Of a stretch of 64,000 nucleotides of DNA, positions 53,297 to 62,224 are shown piece after piece. A model generated the notes under the pieces. It did not search any database. It was not told the DNA's origin and saw only the letters and a program-made list of their open reading frames with translations. This stretch comes from Bradyrhizobium sp. NAS96.2 (GTDB taxonomy: Bacteria > Pseudomonadota > Alphaproteobacteria > Rhizobiales > Xanthobacteraceae). Position numbers and translations under genes: made by a program. Within the stretch, counting starts at the first letter, position 1; the number at the start of each line of letters is the position of its first letter. The stretch is taken from contig NZ_LGHK01000007.1 in NCBI RefSeq assembly GCF_001908235.1, forward strand, positions 27,931 to 91,930. The letters are read 5' to 3'.

Positions 53297-54409
53297 TCAG
53301 TTGGTCGCCGACTGGGCTTTGAGTGCTTCCGAGCGTGGCGAGGTTCCGACTACAATCCGAGACAACCATCCGAAGTCGCGCACAATGAAGCGAACGGTCA
53401 TTGCGATGACAACGATTGACACCCCAAGCATGCCGGCAACGGAGATTCTGGTCGAGATATCCCATTGTTCTCCAAATCGAACGAAGTCCATGAGGCGAAA
53501 AACAGTGCCCTGGAGCAGGTAAAGAAGCAGCGTGCTCTGGCCAAGCTCCACCGCGATAAAACGAGCTATTCGATTTGAGGAACTGAGTTTCCAGAGCTGA
53601 GCGATTATTTCAAACGCGATCCAAGAGGCCGCTGCAGAGCCAGCGAACATCAGCAACACTTGCTCAGCCGAAGCAACGTCGTGAATCAGGGCGAGATTGT
53701 TGTAGACGTAAGTCTCTTTGCTCCAAGCAAGAAAGCACGCGCAAGCAATTGCAGCGGGAGCGAACATCAGGAGGATTTTGTTGCGTGGAAGAAGGCGTGT
53801 CTGACGTTCGGTCGACTGGGAGAGCAAGAATCCGAGGCAGAAGAATGGGTAAGTGTATCTAAGCAACGGCGCTATGGAAAAGGTGACGGGCATGACTGCG
53901 ACAGCAAATGCAGACAGGCATACAATCCACATCGATAGGCGACGAAAGATCGTCAGAAGACCCTTTACGATAAGGAAAGAAGCAAAGGTCGCCCATATAA
54001 ACCAGTAAGAACCAACTAGATCGTTCAAGAAGTCTCCGCCAACTATGCTGCCCGAGGGCAAAAGCACCGCAACTTTGACCGACTCCAAAAGGGCCCACCA
54101 AAACAGCGTTGGCAGCAACAATTGTATTGCGCGCTCTTTGACGCTACGAGCGAATGATTTTCCAAGGAGGGCTCTCGAAGACAGATATCCGCTTATCGCC
54201 ATAAAGAGAGGCATATGAAACATGTAGATCGACTTGAAATACGGCGAATCCCAATAGCCATTGTCTCGGTAGATGACGTATTGCAGCAAATGTCCAATGA
54301 TCACCAAGATAATGAGTATGCCTTTGGCAAAGTCAAAGCGTAGATCTCGCTTGTCTGGTCCGGCCGCGTGTGAGCCGTGGCCAGCCGATGGAGTTGCGTG
54401 ATAAAGCAT
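53297..54409 (-). CDS. Acyltransferase-3 family protein (NolL/NodX-like)
   Basis: A 370-residue integral membrane acetyltransferase with about ten helices. The family start is RFDFAKGILIILVIIGHLLQ, with the catalytic-type His in IIGHLLQ, followed by MFHMPLFMAISGYLSSRALL (second His and SGYL motif) and LVGSYWFIWATFAS. In rhizobia NolL acetylates the Nod-factor fucose and NodX acetylates the reducing sugar. Length fits both (about 370). Fucose genes in the window make NolL the better guess, but OafA-type enzymes also modify O-antigen. The ATG at 54409 is preceded by AGAGG. No nod box seen; ACTATC-N11-GATAGT at 54449-54471 is the only dyad. Confidence 0.6.
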   Translation of the reverse strand: MLYHATPSAGHGSHAAGPDKRDLRFDFAKGILIILVIIGHLLQYVIYRDNGYWDSPYFKSIYMFHMPLFMAISGYLSSRALLGKSFARSVKERAIQLLLPTLFWWALLESVKVAVLLPSGSIVGGDFLNDLVGSYWFIWATFASFLIVKGLLTIFRRLSMWIVCLSAFAVAVMPVTFSIAPLLRYTYPFFCLGFLLSQSTERQTRLLPRNKILLMFAPAAIACACFLAWSKETYVYNNLALIHDVASAEQVLLMFAGSAAASWIAFEIIAQLWKLSSSNRIARFIAVELGQSTLLLYLLQGTVFRLMDFVRFGEQWDISTRISVAGMLGVSIVVIAMTVRFIVRDFGWLSRIVVGTSPRSEALKAQSATN

Positions 54410-54963
54410 AAAGCCTCTAGTTTGGTTGCGCCGCAGTACCGTTCCGGGACTATCCGTTCCTTAAAGATAGTTGTGCGGCCTCTAGGCAGACGACTTTGCA
54501 TCAAGGGGTTTACTCAGACCGTCTAGTGGTGTCCACGGCCTTGTAGGCCCGCGGGAAGCCAACGAAATCCTCGTGTGTCGCCCAAAACGTCAAGTCCGGC
54601 CGGCGCTGCGTCACGCTGCATCGTCTTAAATGATTGCGCCTGGCGAGTAGATGCGGCGCTCGCGTCGAACAGGCGAGGTCAATTGTGGTGGCGTCCTGAT
54701 CGTCCAGGCGCGGATTACGCTTTCGTTTGTCTGCAGGTTGTCACCCATTCGATTGAACTAAATTGAGCATTCCGCCATGGGGCTGGATCGCTTCTTCCTG
54801 CCTGAATGTGCGTTCAAGGTTCCCGCCTTGCGCCGAGTAGGCCAATCGCATTCTCTTTCTCGGGCAGCAAAGCCACAGGGCTCGGTGGCCATCCACCGCG
54901 CATGAAGATAACCGCGATAGCGGCTCTACGAAGAGCTGGGGTGACCACCGAGCCGTTCCGAAA
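54410..54963. other. Gene-free stretch with one dyad
   Basis: Contains ACTATC and GATAGT separated by 11 bp (54449-54471), 40 bp upstream of the acyltransferase start, a possible operator. Otherwise no supported frame; short plus-strand frames have no ribosome-binding sites. Confidence 0.3.
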
Positions 54964-55134
54964 TCAATTTTGGTCGTGCTTCAGGAGCCGCGTGGCGATT
55001 TGATCAAGGCGTGATCCATAGTCACGGATGTCCCTGAACGCGCTGCGTCGCTCCGTGCCCGGAGGAAGGCGAACCGTTACCTCGACTAGGGTAAGGAACT
55101 GCTCGAACAGGCTGTCTAGCTCGCGAAAGTTCAC
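54964..55134 (-). CDS. Small protein, 56 aa, at the end of the TRAP cassette
   Basis: A GTG at 55134 preceded by AAGGATAGAAG opens a 56-residue frame: NFRELDSLFEQFLTLVEVTV, then RLPPGTERRSAFRDIRDYGS and RLDQIATRLLKHDQN. It is amphipathic and helical, with good coding character. It lies 72 bp after the TRAP permease stop, on the same strand, and could be the last gene of that operon. No family recognised. Confidence 0.4.
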   Translation of the reverse strand: MNFRELDSLFEQFLTLVEVTVRLPPGTERRSAFRDIRDYGSRLDQIATRLLKHDQN

Positions 55135-55206
55135 CTTCTATCCTTCTAAAGCTACGGGGAACACAGAGAGGTGCGGACGACCTCCGCACCTCATCCTTTC
55201 GTGGAT

Positions 55207-57099
55207 TTACAAAAATCCGATGGAAATCCATGGCACTGCAGCCACCACAATCGTGCCGAGGAGCAAAGCCAATATGTATGCAACGATCGGGCCAATGCCT
55301 TCGTCAGGATGAATTCGGCTGATGGCGCACGCCGCGTAGTAGCCGACGCCAAATGGCGGCGCGAAAAGCCCAATTCCCATGGCGAGAACGACGACCATCG
55401 CGTAGTGGACCTCATGCACGCCGACTTGACGCGCAATGGGAAAAAGCAGCGGGCCAAACAGCACAATGGCAGGAATGCCTTCGAGTACGCTCCCCAAGGT
55501 AACGAAGGCAATGATTGTGACGATTAGGAAAACCGGCACACCACCCGGCAAGGAGGTCATGAGCTTCGCGAGCGAAGCCGAGAAGCCCGACTGGGTTAAA
55601 GCCCAGGCCATTCCTGTCGCCGCACCAATGATGAAGAGGATCGCGCCGGAGAGAGCCGCGGTCTCAACCAACATCGGATAGAGGCGACGCCAGTCAAACT
55701 GGCGATAGATGAGAAGCCCAGCCAGCACGGAATAGACAATGCCTATCGTCGAGACCTCAGTGGCAGTTGCGACCCCTTCGACAACCGCGGCGCGGATCAC
55801 AAAGGGCAGGGCGATAGCGGGAATCGCAATCAGGAACGCACGACCAATTTCTCGGCTCGTCGCTCGCTGAACATGGGACAAGTCCTCCCCACGGTATCGC
55901 CACCACACGACCGCACACAGCCCGATTGCGAGCACGATTGCTGGTAGTAACCCGCCGGTGAACAGAGCCGCAATCGACACGCCGGTCACCGATCCGATCG
56001 TGATCAGCACCAAGGACGGCGGGATCGTCTCGGTTTGAGCGCCGGTGGCCGCCAGGAGCGCGACGAGGTCGCCACGCTTTGCGCCGCGCTTGGTCATTTC
56101 GGGGAAAAGCACGGGCGCCACTGCCGCCATGTCGGCTGCCTTGGATCCCGAGATACCTGAGACCAAGTACATCGCACCGACCAGCACATACTGGAGGCCA
56201 CCCCGAACGTGGCCGAGCAGGCTGGCAAGGAACCCGACCATGGCGCGGGCCATGCCGGTCATTTCGATCAACAAGCCGAGAAACACGAACAGCGGGACCG
56301 CGAGCAGAATGAGATGGCTCATGCCTTCGTCCATGCGGCCGATCACGACCACGTCGGGCGTGCTCGTGGTAAGTGTTATGTATCCGATGGTCGCCAAGCC
56401 GAACGCGAAGGCGATCGGCACCGCCGCGAAAACCATAGCGCCGACGATGAACACGAAGAAGATCAGCAAGTTGAGATTGCCGAGCGGCTTTAAAACCGGC
56501 GCCATGAACGCGAGAACCCCGATCAGCGCGGCGACGGCGGCCACGGCCGCCATGAGATGCTTGACATTGGCCGTGGCCACCAATCTCAGGGTCGCGACGA
56601 TCAGCATTAGCCCAATTCCGACGGGAAGGGCGGCGGCGCGCCAAGTGTTGACAATTCCCAGAGCGGGAGTGGTCACATACACCTCGTCGGCCGCGAACTC
56701 GTATGCCGGGTGGACGACCAGCAGCAGGAATGCCAACGATGCGGCCGTCGCGAAGACGTCCAGGAATAGCCTCGCTTCCGGACGGATCATGCCGATGATC
56801 GCTGTCATCCGCATGTGTTCGGCTCGTTGGAAAGCAATGACCGATCCCAGCATCGCGAGCCATAGGAACAGGATGCCGGCAAGTTCGTCCGACCAGACGA
56901 TCGGCGCGTGGAGCATGTAGCGGGAGATGATGCCGACAAAGAGGACGATCACTTCCGCAACGACGAGGAGTGCGGCAGGGATGGCGACGACAGGCTTGAG
57001 CGCCCGGTTCACGCTCACGACAACTTTTCGCCATCCGGAGGCTGGTTCTGGCAGGGCTAGGGTCGCCCCTTCTATGTGTCCGTGTTCCATGGCGCTCAC
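55207..57099 (-). CDS. Fused TRAP transporter permease (DctQM)
   Basis: The 630-residue protein fuses the small DctQ subunit (four helices, about residues 28-180, with MLHAPIVWSDELAGILFLWL) to the large DctM subunit (about twelve helices, with GISGSKAADMAAVAPVLFPE, the DctM signature, and GVGYYAACAISRIHPDEGIG at the C-terminus). TRAP systems import organic or sugar acids with sodium and a periplasmic binding protein. A GTG at 57099 overlaps the dctP stop (GTGA); an ATG at 57090 is an alternative. The fused form is a known variant. Confidence 0.88.
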   Translation of the reverse strand: MSAMEHGHIEGATLALPEPASGWRKVVVSVNRALKPVVAIPAALLVVAEVIVLFVGIISRYMLHAPIVWSDELAGILFLWLAMLGSVIAFQRAEHMRMTAIIGMIRPEARLFLDVFATAASLAFLLLVVHPAYEFAADEVYVTTPALGIVNTWRAAALPVGIGLMLIVATLRLVATANVKHLMAAVAAVAALIGVLAFMAPVLKPLGNLNLLIFFVFIVGAMVFAAVPIAFAFGLATIGYITLTTSTPDVVVIGRMDEGMSHLILLAVPLFVFLGLLIEMTGMARAMVGFLASLLGHVRGGLQYVLVGAMYLVSGISGSKAADMAAVAPVLFPEMTKRGAKRGDLVALLAATGAQTETIPPSLVLITIGSVTGVSIAALFTGGLLPAIVLAIGLCAVVWWRYRGEDLSHVQRATSREIGRAFLIAIPAIALPFVIRAAVVEGVATATEVSTIGIVYSVLAGLLIYRQFDWRRLYPMLVETAALSGAILFIIGAATGMAWALTQSGFSASLAKLMTSLPGGVPVFLIVTIIAFVTLGSVLEGIPAIVLFGPLLFPIARQVGVHEVHYAMVVVLAMGIGLFAPPFGVGYYAACAISRIHPDEGIGPIVAYILALLLGTIVVAAVPWISIGFL

Positions 57100-58121
57100 C
57101 CAAGCTTGCCAGCGGCTTTCTCGAGTTGCGCCCAGGCTTCTTCACCGAACTTGGCTTTCCAGTCGGCATAGAAGCTCGTCTTAGCCAGCGCCTGGCGGAA
57201 GACCGATTGGTCGACTTCGATGAATTGCATCCCCTTTGCGGTCAGATCGGTGCGCAGCGACTCACTGAGCTTTGCGATGTCAGCTCGCTCATCTTCGGCC
57301 GAGCGATCGAACTCGCGCGTCACGATTGCCTGCACGTCCTTTGGAAGCTTCTCGAAGGCGCGTTTGTTGCCGAGGATCCAGTAGTTGTCCCAAACATGAC
57401 CCGTCAGACTGCAAGTTTTCTGCACCTCGTACAGCCGCGCGGTTGCGATGATGGGAAGGGGATTCTCCTGACCGTCGACGACCTTGGTCTGCAACGCGGA
57501 ATAGACCTCATTGAAGTTAATTGGCGCCGGTCCTGCCCCGAGCGCAAGGAACAGCGAGGTCAGATTGGGGGCGGCGGGTACCCTGAGCTTGAAACCCTTG
57601 AGGTCCTCCGGCGTCTTGATCTCTCGACCCGACGACGTGATATGGCGGAAGCCGTTGTCCCAGGGCTTGGAGACCGTCATGATCGGTGTCTTGGCGATCT
57701 GCGCCCGGATGTAAGCACCGAGCTCAGCATCCATGGCTTTCCAGACCGCATCGTAGTTCGGAAAGAGGAAGCCCAGATTCACGATCCCGGCGGCCGGCAC
57801 GAGGGTGGCGAGGATTAGGGAAGACAGGTTGAAGAACTCAACGCTACCGTTGCGGACCTGCGTCAGCAGATCCGTATCCGAGCCGAGCTGATTGGCCGGA
57901 AAGAGATTGATTTCCAAGCGCCCGCCTGTCGCTTCCTTGATGCGATCGGCAGCCTCCTTGGCTCGAACATTCACCGGATGTGTCGGATCCTGCCCGGTCG
58001 CCAGCTTGTAGGTAAACTCCGCCGCCGCAGCCGGGCGGCTGAGTACGGCGCACAACGGAACGGCAGCGCCGGCCAGGAGCAGCTTGCGACGAGTTATGGC
58101 AATCGGTTTGCGTTGGGTCAT
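57096..58121 (-). CDS. TRAP transporter substrate-binding protein (DctP)
   Basis: The 341-residue periplasmic protein has a twin-arginine-like signal (TRRKLLLAGAAVPLCAVLSR, cleavage near AAA). The DctP fold includes TYKLATGQDPTHPVNVRAKE, LEINLFPANQLGSDTDLLTQ and the conserved FKLRVP Arg that binds carboxylates (about residue 168). VYSALQTKVVDGQENPL closes the family signature. The Arg indicates an acidic ligand. The ATG at 58121 has GGGAGGAAG upstream. Cotranscribed with DctQM. Confidence 0.88.
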   Translation of the reverse strand: MTQRKPIAITRRKLLLAGAAVPLCAVLSRPAAAAEFTYKLATGQDPTHPVNVRAKEAADRIKEATGGRLEINLFPANQLGSDTDLLTQVRNGSVEFFNLSSLILATLVPAAGIVNLGFLFPNYDAVWKAMDAELGAYIRAQIAKTPIMTVSKPWDNGFRHITSSGREIKTPEDLKGFKLRVPAAPNLTSLFLALGAGPAPINFNEVYSALQTKVVDGQENPLPIIATARLYEVQKTCSLTGHVWDNYWILGNKRAFEKLPKDVQAIVTREFDRSAEDERADIAKLSESLRTDLTAKGMQFIEVDQSVFRQALAKTSFYADWKAKFGEEAWAQLEKAAGKLG

Positions 58122-58284
58122 TGCTTCCTCCCTGTTATGAATCGGTGTCCCATCGGCAGCGGCACTTGTCTGCAGCTTCGGATGGTTCTCGGGCACCGGC
58201 CGTCAGGCATTAGCCATCGTTCTCCGCAGTGATGCCGCGTAGGCGATGTTTCCTCAGGCGAACTTGACGAATGGCGCTGCGCGC

Positions 58285-59295
58285 TTAGCGCAGCCAGCCC
58301 TTGATCTGCCTTGCAACTTCGGCAGTGGAAATGCCGTAACGATCATGCAGCGTAGGAAGCGCCCCAGCGGCAAGAAATTCGTCGGGCAATGCGATCTGGC
58401 GGAAGGTCGGATGGACGCCGGAGCGCATCAAAAATGCCGCAACTGCCTCTCCGAGGCCGCCGATGACGGTATGGTTCTCCGCGACGACGACGAGGCGGGC
58501 GGGCTTGCCCGCTTCGCGCAAGATCGCCTCGTGATCGAGAGGCTTGATCGTCGGTACGTGCAGCACGGCCGCATCCACGCCGTCGCTGGCGAGCTCCTTT
58601 GCGGCTTCCAGCGCCCTCATGGTCATGATTCCAGAGGAGATGATCAGGACTTCCCGACCGTCGCGGATGAGGGATGCCTTGCCGAGCTTGAATCGATAGT
58701 TGTACTGGTCCAGCACAAGCGGCACCTGACCGCGCAGCAGCCGCATGTACACCGGCCCATGATGCGCGGCGATGGCGGGAACAATCTGTTCGATTTCATG
58801 AGCATCGCAGGGATCGATCACGGTCATGTTCGGCATGGCGCGAAACAGGGCGAGGTCTTCCGCCGCCTGGTGGCTCGGGCCGTAGCCTGAGGTGAGGCCG
58901 GGCAACGCGCAGACGATTTTCACGTTGCGGTCTTCTTCCGCAATCGTCTGATGGATGAAATCGTACGCGCGACGGGACGCGAACACCGCATAGGTCGTAG
59001 CAAAAGGCATGAATCCTTCAGCCGCCATGCCCGAAGCTGCACCGTAAAGCAGCTGTTCCGCCATACCCATCTGATAGTAGCGATCGGGGAACTCTTTCGC
59101 AAAAATGTGCAGATCAGTGTACTTGCCGAGGTCGGCTGTGAGTCCCACGACCTCGGGGCGGCTTCGGGCCAGCTCGACGAGTGCGTGACCGAACGGTGCC
59201 GGCTTCGTCTTTTGGCCCTCGGCCGCGATCGACGCGATCATCGCAGAGGTGGTAAGCCGCGGTTTCCCCGGGGAAGCTGAGATTGACGAATTCAT
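58285..59295 (-). CDS. Transketolase C-terminal subunit
   Basis: A 336-residue protein with the pyrimidine-binding and C-terminal domains of a split transketolase: VVGLTADLGKYTDLHIFAKE, YYQMGMAEQLLYGAASGMAA (the Glu activating thiamine diphosphate), GYGPSHQAAEDLALFRAMPN and a C-terminal AENHTVIGGLGEAVAAFL. With the N subunit it should transfer a two-carbon unit between sugar phosphates or sugar-acid derivatives. The ATG at 59295 overlaps the N-subunit stop (ATGA). Confidence 0.85.
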   Translation of the reverse strand: MNSSISASPGKPRLTTSAMIASIAAEGQKTKPAPFGHALVELARSRPEVVGLTADLGKYTDLHIFAKEFPDRYYQMGMAEQLLYGAASGMAAEGFMPFATTYAVFASRRAYDFIHQTIAEEDRNVKIVCALPGLTSGYGPSHQAAEDLALFRAMPNMTVIDPCDAHEIEQIVPAIAAHHGPVYMRLLRGQVPLVLDQYNYRFKLGKASLIRDGREVLIISSGIMTMRALEAAKELASDGVDAAVLHVPTIKPLDHEAILREAGKPARLVVVAENHTVIGGLGEAVAAFLMRSGVHPTFRQIALPDEFLAAGALPTLHDRYGISTAEVARQIKGWLR

Positions 59296-60140
59296 GACCT
59301 GTCTCCCGCATCAAGTTCTGCCAGCGCCAGTTTCCACTCGTGCGCCTCGACCCGAATGAAATGGTTCTTTTCGCGCTGCTCCAGGAATGGAACTCCCTTT
59401 CCCATCAGTGTGTCAGCGACGATCACGCGCGGTTGCGGTTCGGTGTGCGAACTCGCCGCGTCAAAGGCCGCCACAACGGCGTCGAGGTCATTGCCGTCGA
59501 CCCGGCGTACAAACCAGCCGAACGCCTCTAGCTTTTCGACCAACGGCTCGAATCCCATCATCTGCTTCGAGGGACCGTCAGCTTGCTGGTTGTTGACGTC
59601 GATGATCGCGATCAGATTGTCGAGCTTGTGGTGTGCAGCTGACATCATCGCCTCCCACTTTGAACCCTCGTCGAGCTCTCCGTCCGAGAACAGCGTGAAG
59701 ACGCGGCTTTTGGAGCCCTTCCGCTTCAACCCGAGGCCCATGCCGACCGCAATACTCAGTCCGAGCCCCAGGGATCCGCCGGACATTTCCATGCCGGGCG
59801 TGTAGGAGGCCATGCCAGACATCGGAAGACGGCTTTCGTCGAAGCCGTAGGTCTCGAGTTCGGCTTCGGGGATGATGCCGGCCTCGATCAGCGCGGCGTA
59901 AAGTGCGATGGCGTAGTGGCCGTTGGAAAGAAGGAAACGGTCGCGATCTTCCCAAGTGGGTTCCTCGGGCCGGTAGCGCATCCCGTGAAAGTATGCGACC
60001 GCCAGCACGTCGGAGATGTCGAGCGCCTGCGCGATATAACCTTGGCCTTGAACTTCGCCCATGCGTAGGGCATTGCGGCGAATGTTGCGCGCGCGCTGCA
60101 AAAGGGTCGGCGCAGTAACAAGCGTATTCGTGGACATCAT
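59292..60140 (-). CDS. Transketolase N-terminal subunit
   Basis: The 282-residue protein is the thiamine-diphosphate-binding half: DRFLLSNGHYAIALYAALIE, then PGMEMSGGSLGLGLSIAVGM and FTLFSDGELDEGSKWEAMMS, with NNQQADG as metal/TPP loop. The start MMSTN at 60140 follows GGAGAG. It lies 17 bp after the SDR gene and is coupled to the C subunit. Split transketolases of this type are found in specialised catabolic operons (for example for apulose-4-phosphate or sulfosugars) rather than the core pentose pathway. Confidence 0.85.
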   Translation of the reverse strand: MMSTNTLVTAPTLLQRARNIRRNALRMGEVQGQGYIAQALDISDVLAVAYFHGMRYRPEEPTWEDRDRFLLSNGHYAIALYAALIEAGIIPEAELETYGFDESRLPMSGMASYTPGMEMSGGSLGLGLSIAVGMGLGLKRKGSKSRVFTLFSDGELDEGSKWEAMMSAAHHKLDNLIAIIDVNNQQADGPSKQMMGFEPLVEKLEAFGWFVRRVDGNDLDAVVAAFDAASSHTEPQPRVIVADTLMGKGVPFLEQREKNHFIRVEAHEWKLALAELDAGDRS

Positions 60141-60157
60141 TCTCTCCGTCGCTGCCC

Positions 60158-60907
60158 TTAGTGAATGAGCATCCCGCCATTGACATCGATGACGGCGCCG
60201 GTGACGTAAGCGGAAAGATCCGAAGCGAGAAACGTGTAGATTCCCGCGACATCCTTCGCTTCCCCCAGCCTTCCGAGTGGAATGCCTTCCAGAATCTTCG
60301 CTTTCATTTCGTCTGTGAGCTTGCCGGACGTGATGTCGGTGCCGATCAACCCCGGTGTGACGCAGTTGACGCGAATTCCATCGGCGCCAAATTCCCGCGC
60401 CATAGCCTTGGCAAGCCCAAGGACGCCCGCCTTTGCCGCCGAGTAGTGTGGACCACCGAAAATGCCGCCACCGCGCTGGGCCGATACTGATGACATGCAC
60501 GCAATCGATCCGGCCTTGCGCTTCTGCATGTGCGGAATCACGGCCTGAGAGAGGAACAGTATGCCCTTGAGGTTGACGTCCTGGATTCGGTCCCAGTCGC
60601 CCGGCTTGATGTCGAGGAATTTCACCGGCTGGGTAATGCCGGCGTTGTTGATCAAGATGTCGATCTGACCGAAGTCGCCGGCGACGATTTCGACTGCCTT
60701 CAGGCAAGAGGCCTGGTCGGCGACGTTGCAAGCAACTCCGATATGGGCGTCGCCAAGGCCTTGCGCGGCGGCTTGTGCGGCGGACCCGTCGATATCGAGG
60801 ATGGCTACCCGAGCGCCCTCTTCGGCAAACCGTTTGGCGGTCGCGAGCCCAATCCCGCGGAGCGAAGCCGCACCTGTAATAATAGCTGTTTTGCCGCGAA
60901 GCAGCAT
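60158..60907 (-). CDS. Short-chain dehydrogenase/reductase
   Basis: A 249-residue classical SDR. The cofactor loop is TGAASLRGIGLATAKRF, slightly longer than the usual TGxxxGxG; NNAG appears as LINNAGITQP; the catalytic Ser, Tyr and Lys are in MSSVSAQRGG and YSAAKAG. The Asp in ILDID after the second strand suggests NAD rather than NADP. It is the first gene of the leftward cassette and likely oxidises a polyol or hydroxy acid to the ketone used by the transketolase. Confidence 0.85.
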   Translation of the reverse strand: MLLRGKTAIITGAASLRGIGLATAKRFAEEGARVAILDIDGSAAQAAAQGLGDAHIGVACNVADQASCLKAVEIVAGDFGQIDILINNAGITQPVKFLDIKPGDWDRIQDVNLKGILFLSQAVIPHMQKRKAGSIACMSSVSAQRGGGIFGGPHYSAAKAGVLGLAKAMAREFGADGIRVNCVTPGLIGTDITSGKLTDEMKAKILEGIPLGRLGEAKDVAGIYTFLASDLSAYVTGAVIDVNGGMLIH

Positions 60908-61015
60908 TCGATCCTCCCTGTATCTATTCTTCCAGGCGCTGCGATAGGCAGACAGTCCTCTTGATCCAATTCCTAGGTCGGAGGCGCTTTCGGGACAAAC
61001 GCGCTGTTGTCTTGG

Positions 61016-61038
61016 ATATGTGAATCTGGTTCACTTAT
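61016..61038. promoter_or_regulatory. LysR-type operator overlapping the regulator start
   Basis: GTGAA-N5-TTCAC (61020-61034) is extended by ATA and TAT at matching distances on each side. The dyad lies in the divergent promoter between the SDR gene and the LysR regulator and overlaps the regulator ATG at 61037, as expected of autorepression plus activation of the cassette. Confidence 0.55.
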
Positions 61039-61936
61039 GGGCATGTTGTTGTCGAGTATCCCGATCTCGGCTATCCGAGCCTTCGAAGCGGCTGCGCGCA
61101 CCGGCTCCTTCAGCAACGCGGCCGACGAATTGCATCTGACGCCGAGTGCAGTCAGTCATGCGATCCGTAAGCTGGAAAGCACGATGAGCACTACGCTCTT
61201 CGAGCGAAGTGCACGTTCTGTTCGGCTAACGCCAGCAGGCGAGAACCTGATGCGTCATGCGGGAGCGGCTTTTGACAATCTGCGGCGTGGGATCGAAGAG
61301 GTTGCCGGCCGGGGGCCGCAGCTTTTGAGGGTGCATTGTGCTCCAAGTTTTGCAGCTCAATGGCTAGCCCCACGCCTGACGAAGTTTCTCGCCGCCGAAC
61401 CGCAGCTTGAAGTGCGGCTTGCCGCCAATACCGAATATGCTCGTTTCACCAACGACGACTTCGATCTCGACATCGTCTACGGACCGCCTCGTAGCGAGGG
61501 TGTCGATGTGATCCCGCTCGGCGAAGAGACTGTCACCCCGCTTTGCGCCCCTCAGGTTGCCAAGAAGATCCGCAAGCCAAAGGATCTATTGAGCCAGGTG
61601 CTCATCCGCTCGGACGTGAAGCAAGTGCAGTGGCATCAATGGTTCACTGCGAACGGGCTCGAGCCGCCTGCCATTCACGGGATGCGCTTTGATCGTAGTT
61701 TCCTGGCAATAGCTATGGCTTGTGGCGGCGTCGGCGTAACCTTGGAATCAACTCGTTTGGCCGAACGTGAAATAGAATCTCGTCGCTTGGTGGCGCCGCT
61801 GGTCGGTCGTTCTACTGATATCCGCTATGTCGGCCACCATCTCGTCTTTCCTCGCGCCGGGCGTCAACGTCGCGCCCTCCGCACCTTCGTGGATTGGATC
61901 ACGTCAGAGCTCGCGCAGACGGACAACAAGGGTTAA
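61037..61936 (+). CDS. LysR-family regulator of the TRAP/transketolase cassette
   Basis: A 299-residue LysR protein. The helix-turn-helix is IRAFEAAARTGSFSNAADEL, then LHLTPSAVSHAIRKLE (residues about 13-48); an effector-binding domain follows (FLAAEPQLEVRLAAN, DLDIVYGPPRSEGVDVIPLG). It resembles GcvA-type members. It is divergently transcribed from the SDR gene with 129 bp between, so it very likely controls the cassette in response to the imported substrate. The ATG at 61037 places the N-terminus as in relatives. Confidence 0.85.
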   Translation: MGMLLSSIPISAIRAFEAAARTGSFSNAADELHLTPSAVSHAIRKLESTMSTTLFERSARSVRLTPAGENLMRHAGAAFDNLRRGIEEVAGRGPQLLRVHCAPSFAAQWLAPRLTKFLAAEPQLEVRLAANTEYARFTNDDFDLDIVYGPPRSEGVDVIPLGEETVTPLCAPQVAKKIRKPKDLLSQVLIRSDVKQVQWHQWFTANGLEPPAIHGMRFDRSFLAIAMACGGVGVTLESTRLAEREIESRRLVAPLVGRSTDIRYVGHHLVFPRAGRQRRALRTFVDWITSELAQTDNKG

Positions 61937-62224
61937 TTCGAACTGAGCTCCCGATACCGCCAGCATGCTGCGTTCTCGTTGTCCAATCCGGCGATTTCGG
62001 TTCTGGCCCGTCGAACCAATAGGCGGCCTTTCAGAGCTCCCGCGCCGAAATGAAGGGGCTGAGCGGGCGACCGCTAGTAAGCTGTCGGCCCTTATTCCGA
62101 GTCCGTATTTGTCGATGGAATGAAATGCTTGAAGGGAAAGGTCTGGCTTTTTTCGGCTTGGCGTCCTTGAGTTCATGCTTATTGCCACACACAGATGCCC
62201 ATGACCTACCACCTCTTATGTTTG
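61937..62224. other. Gene-free stretch
   Basis: No coding frame supported on either strand. Confidence 0.3.

Noticed and set aside
55757..57169. A 470-codon minus-strand frame overlapping the TRAP permease
   Set aside because: Arg/His-rich product with no membrane segments; it is the shifted frame of the DctQM gene.
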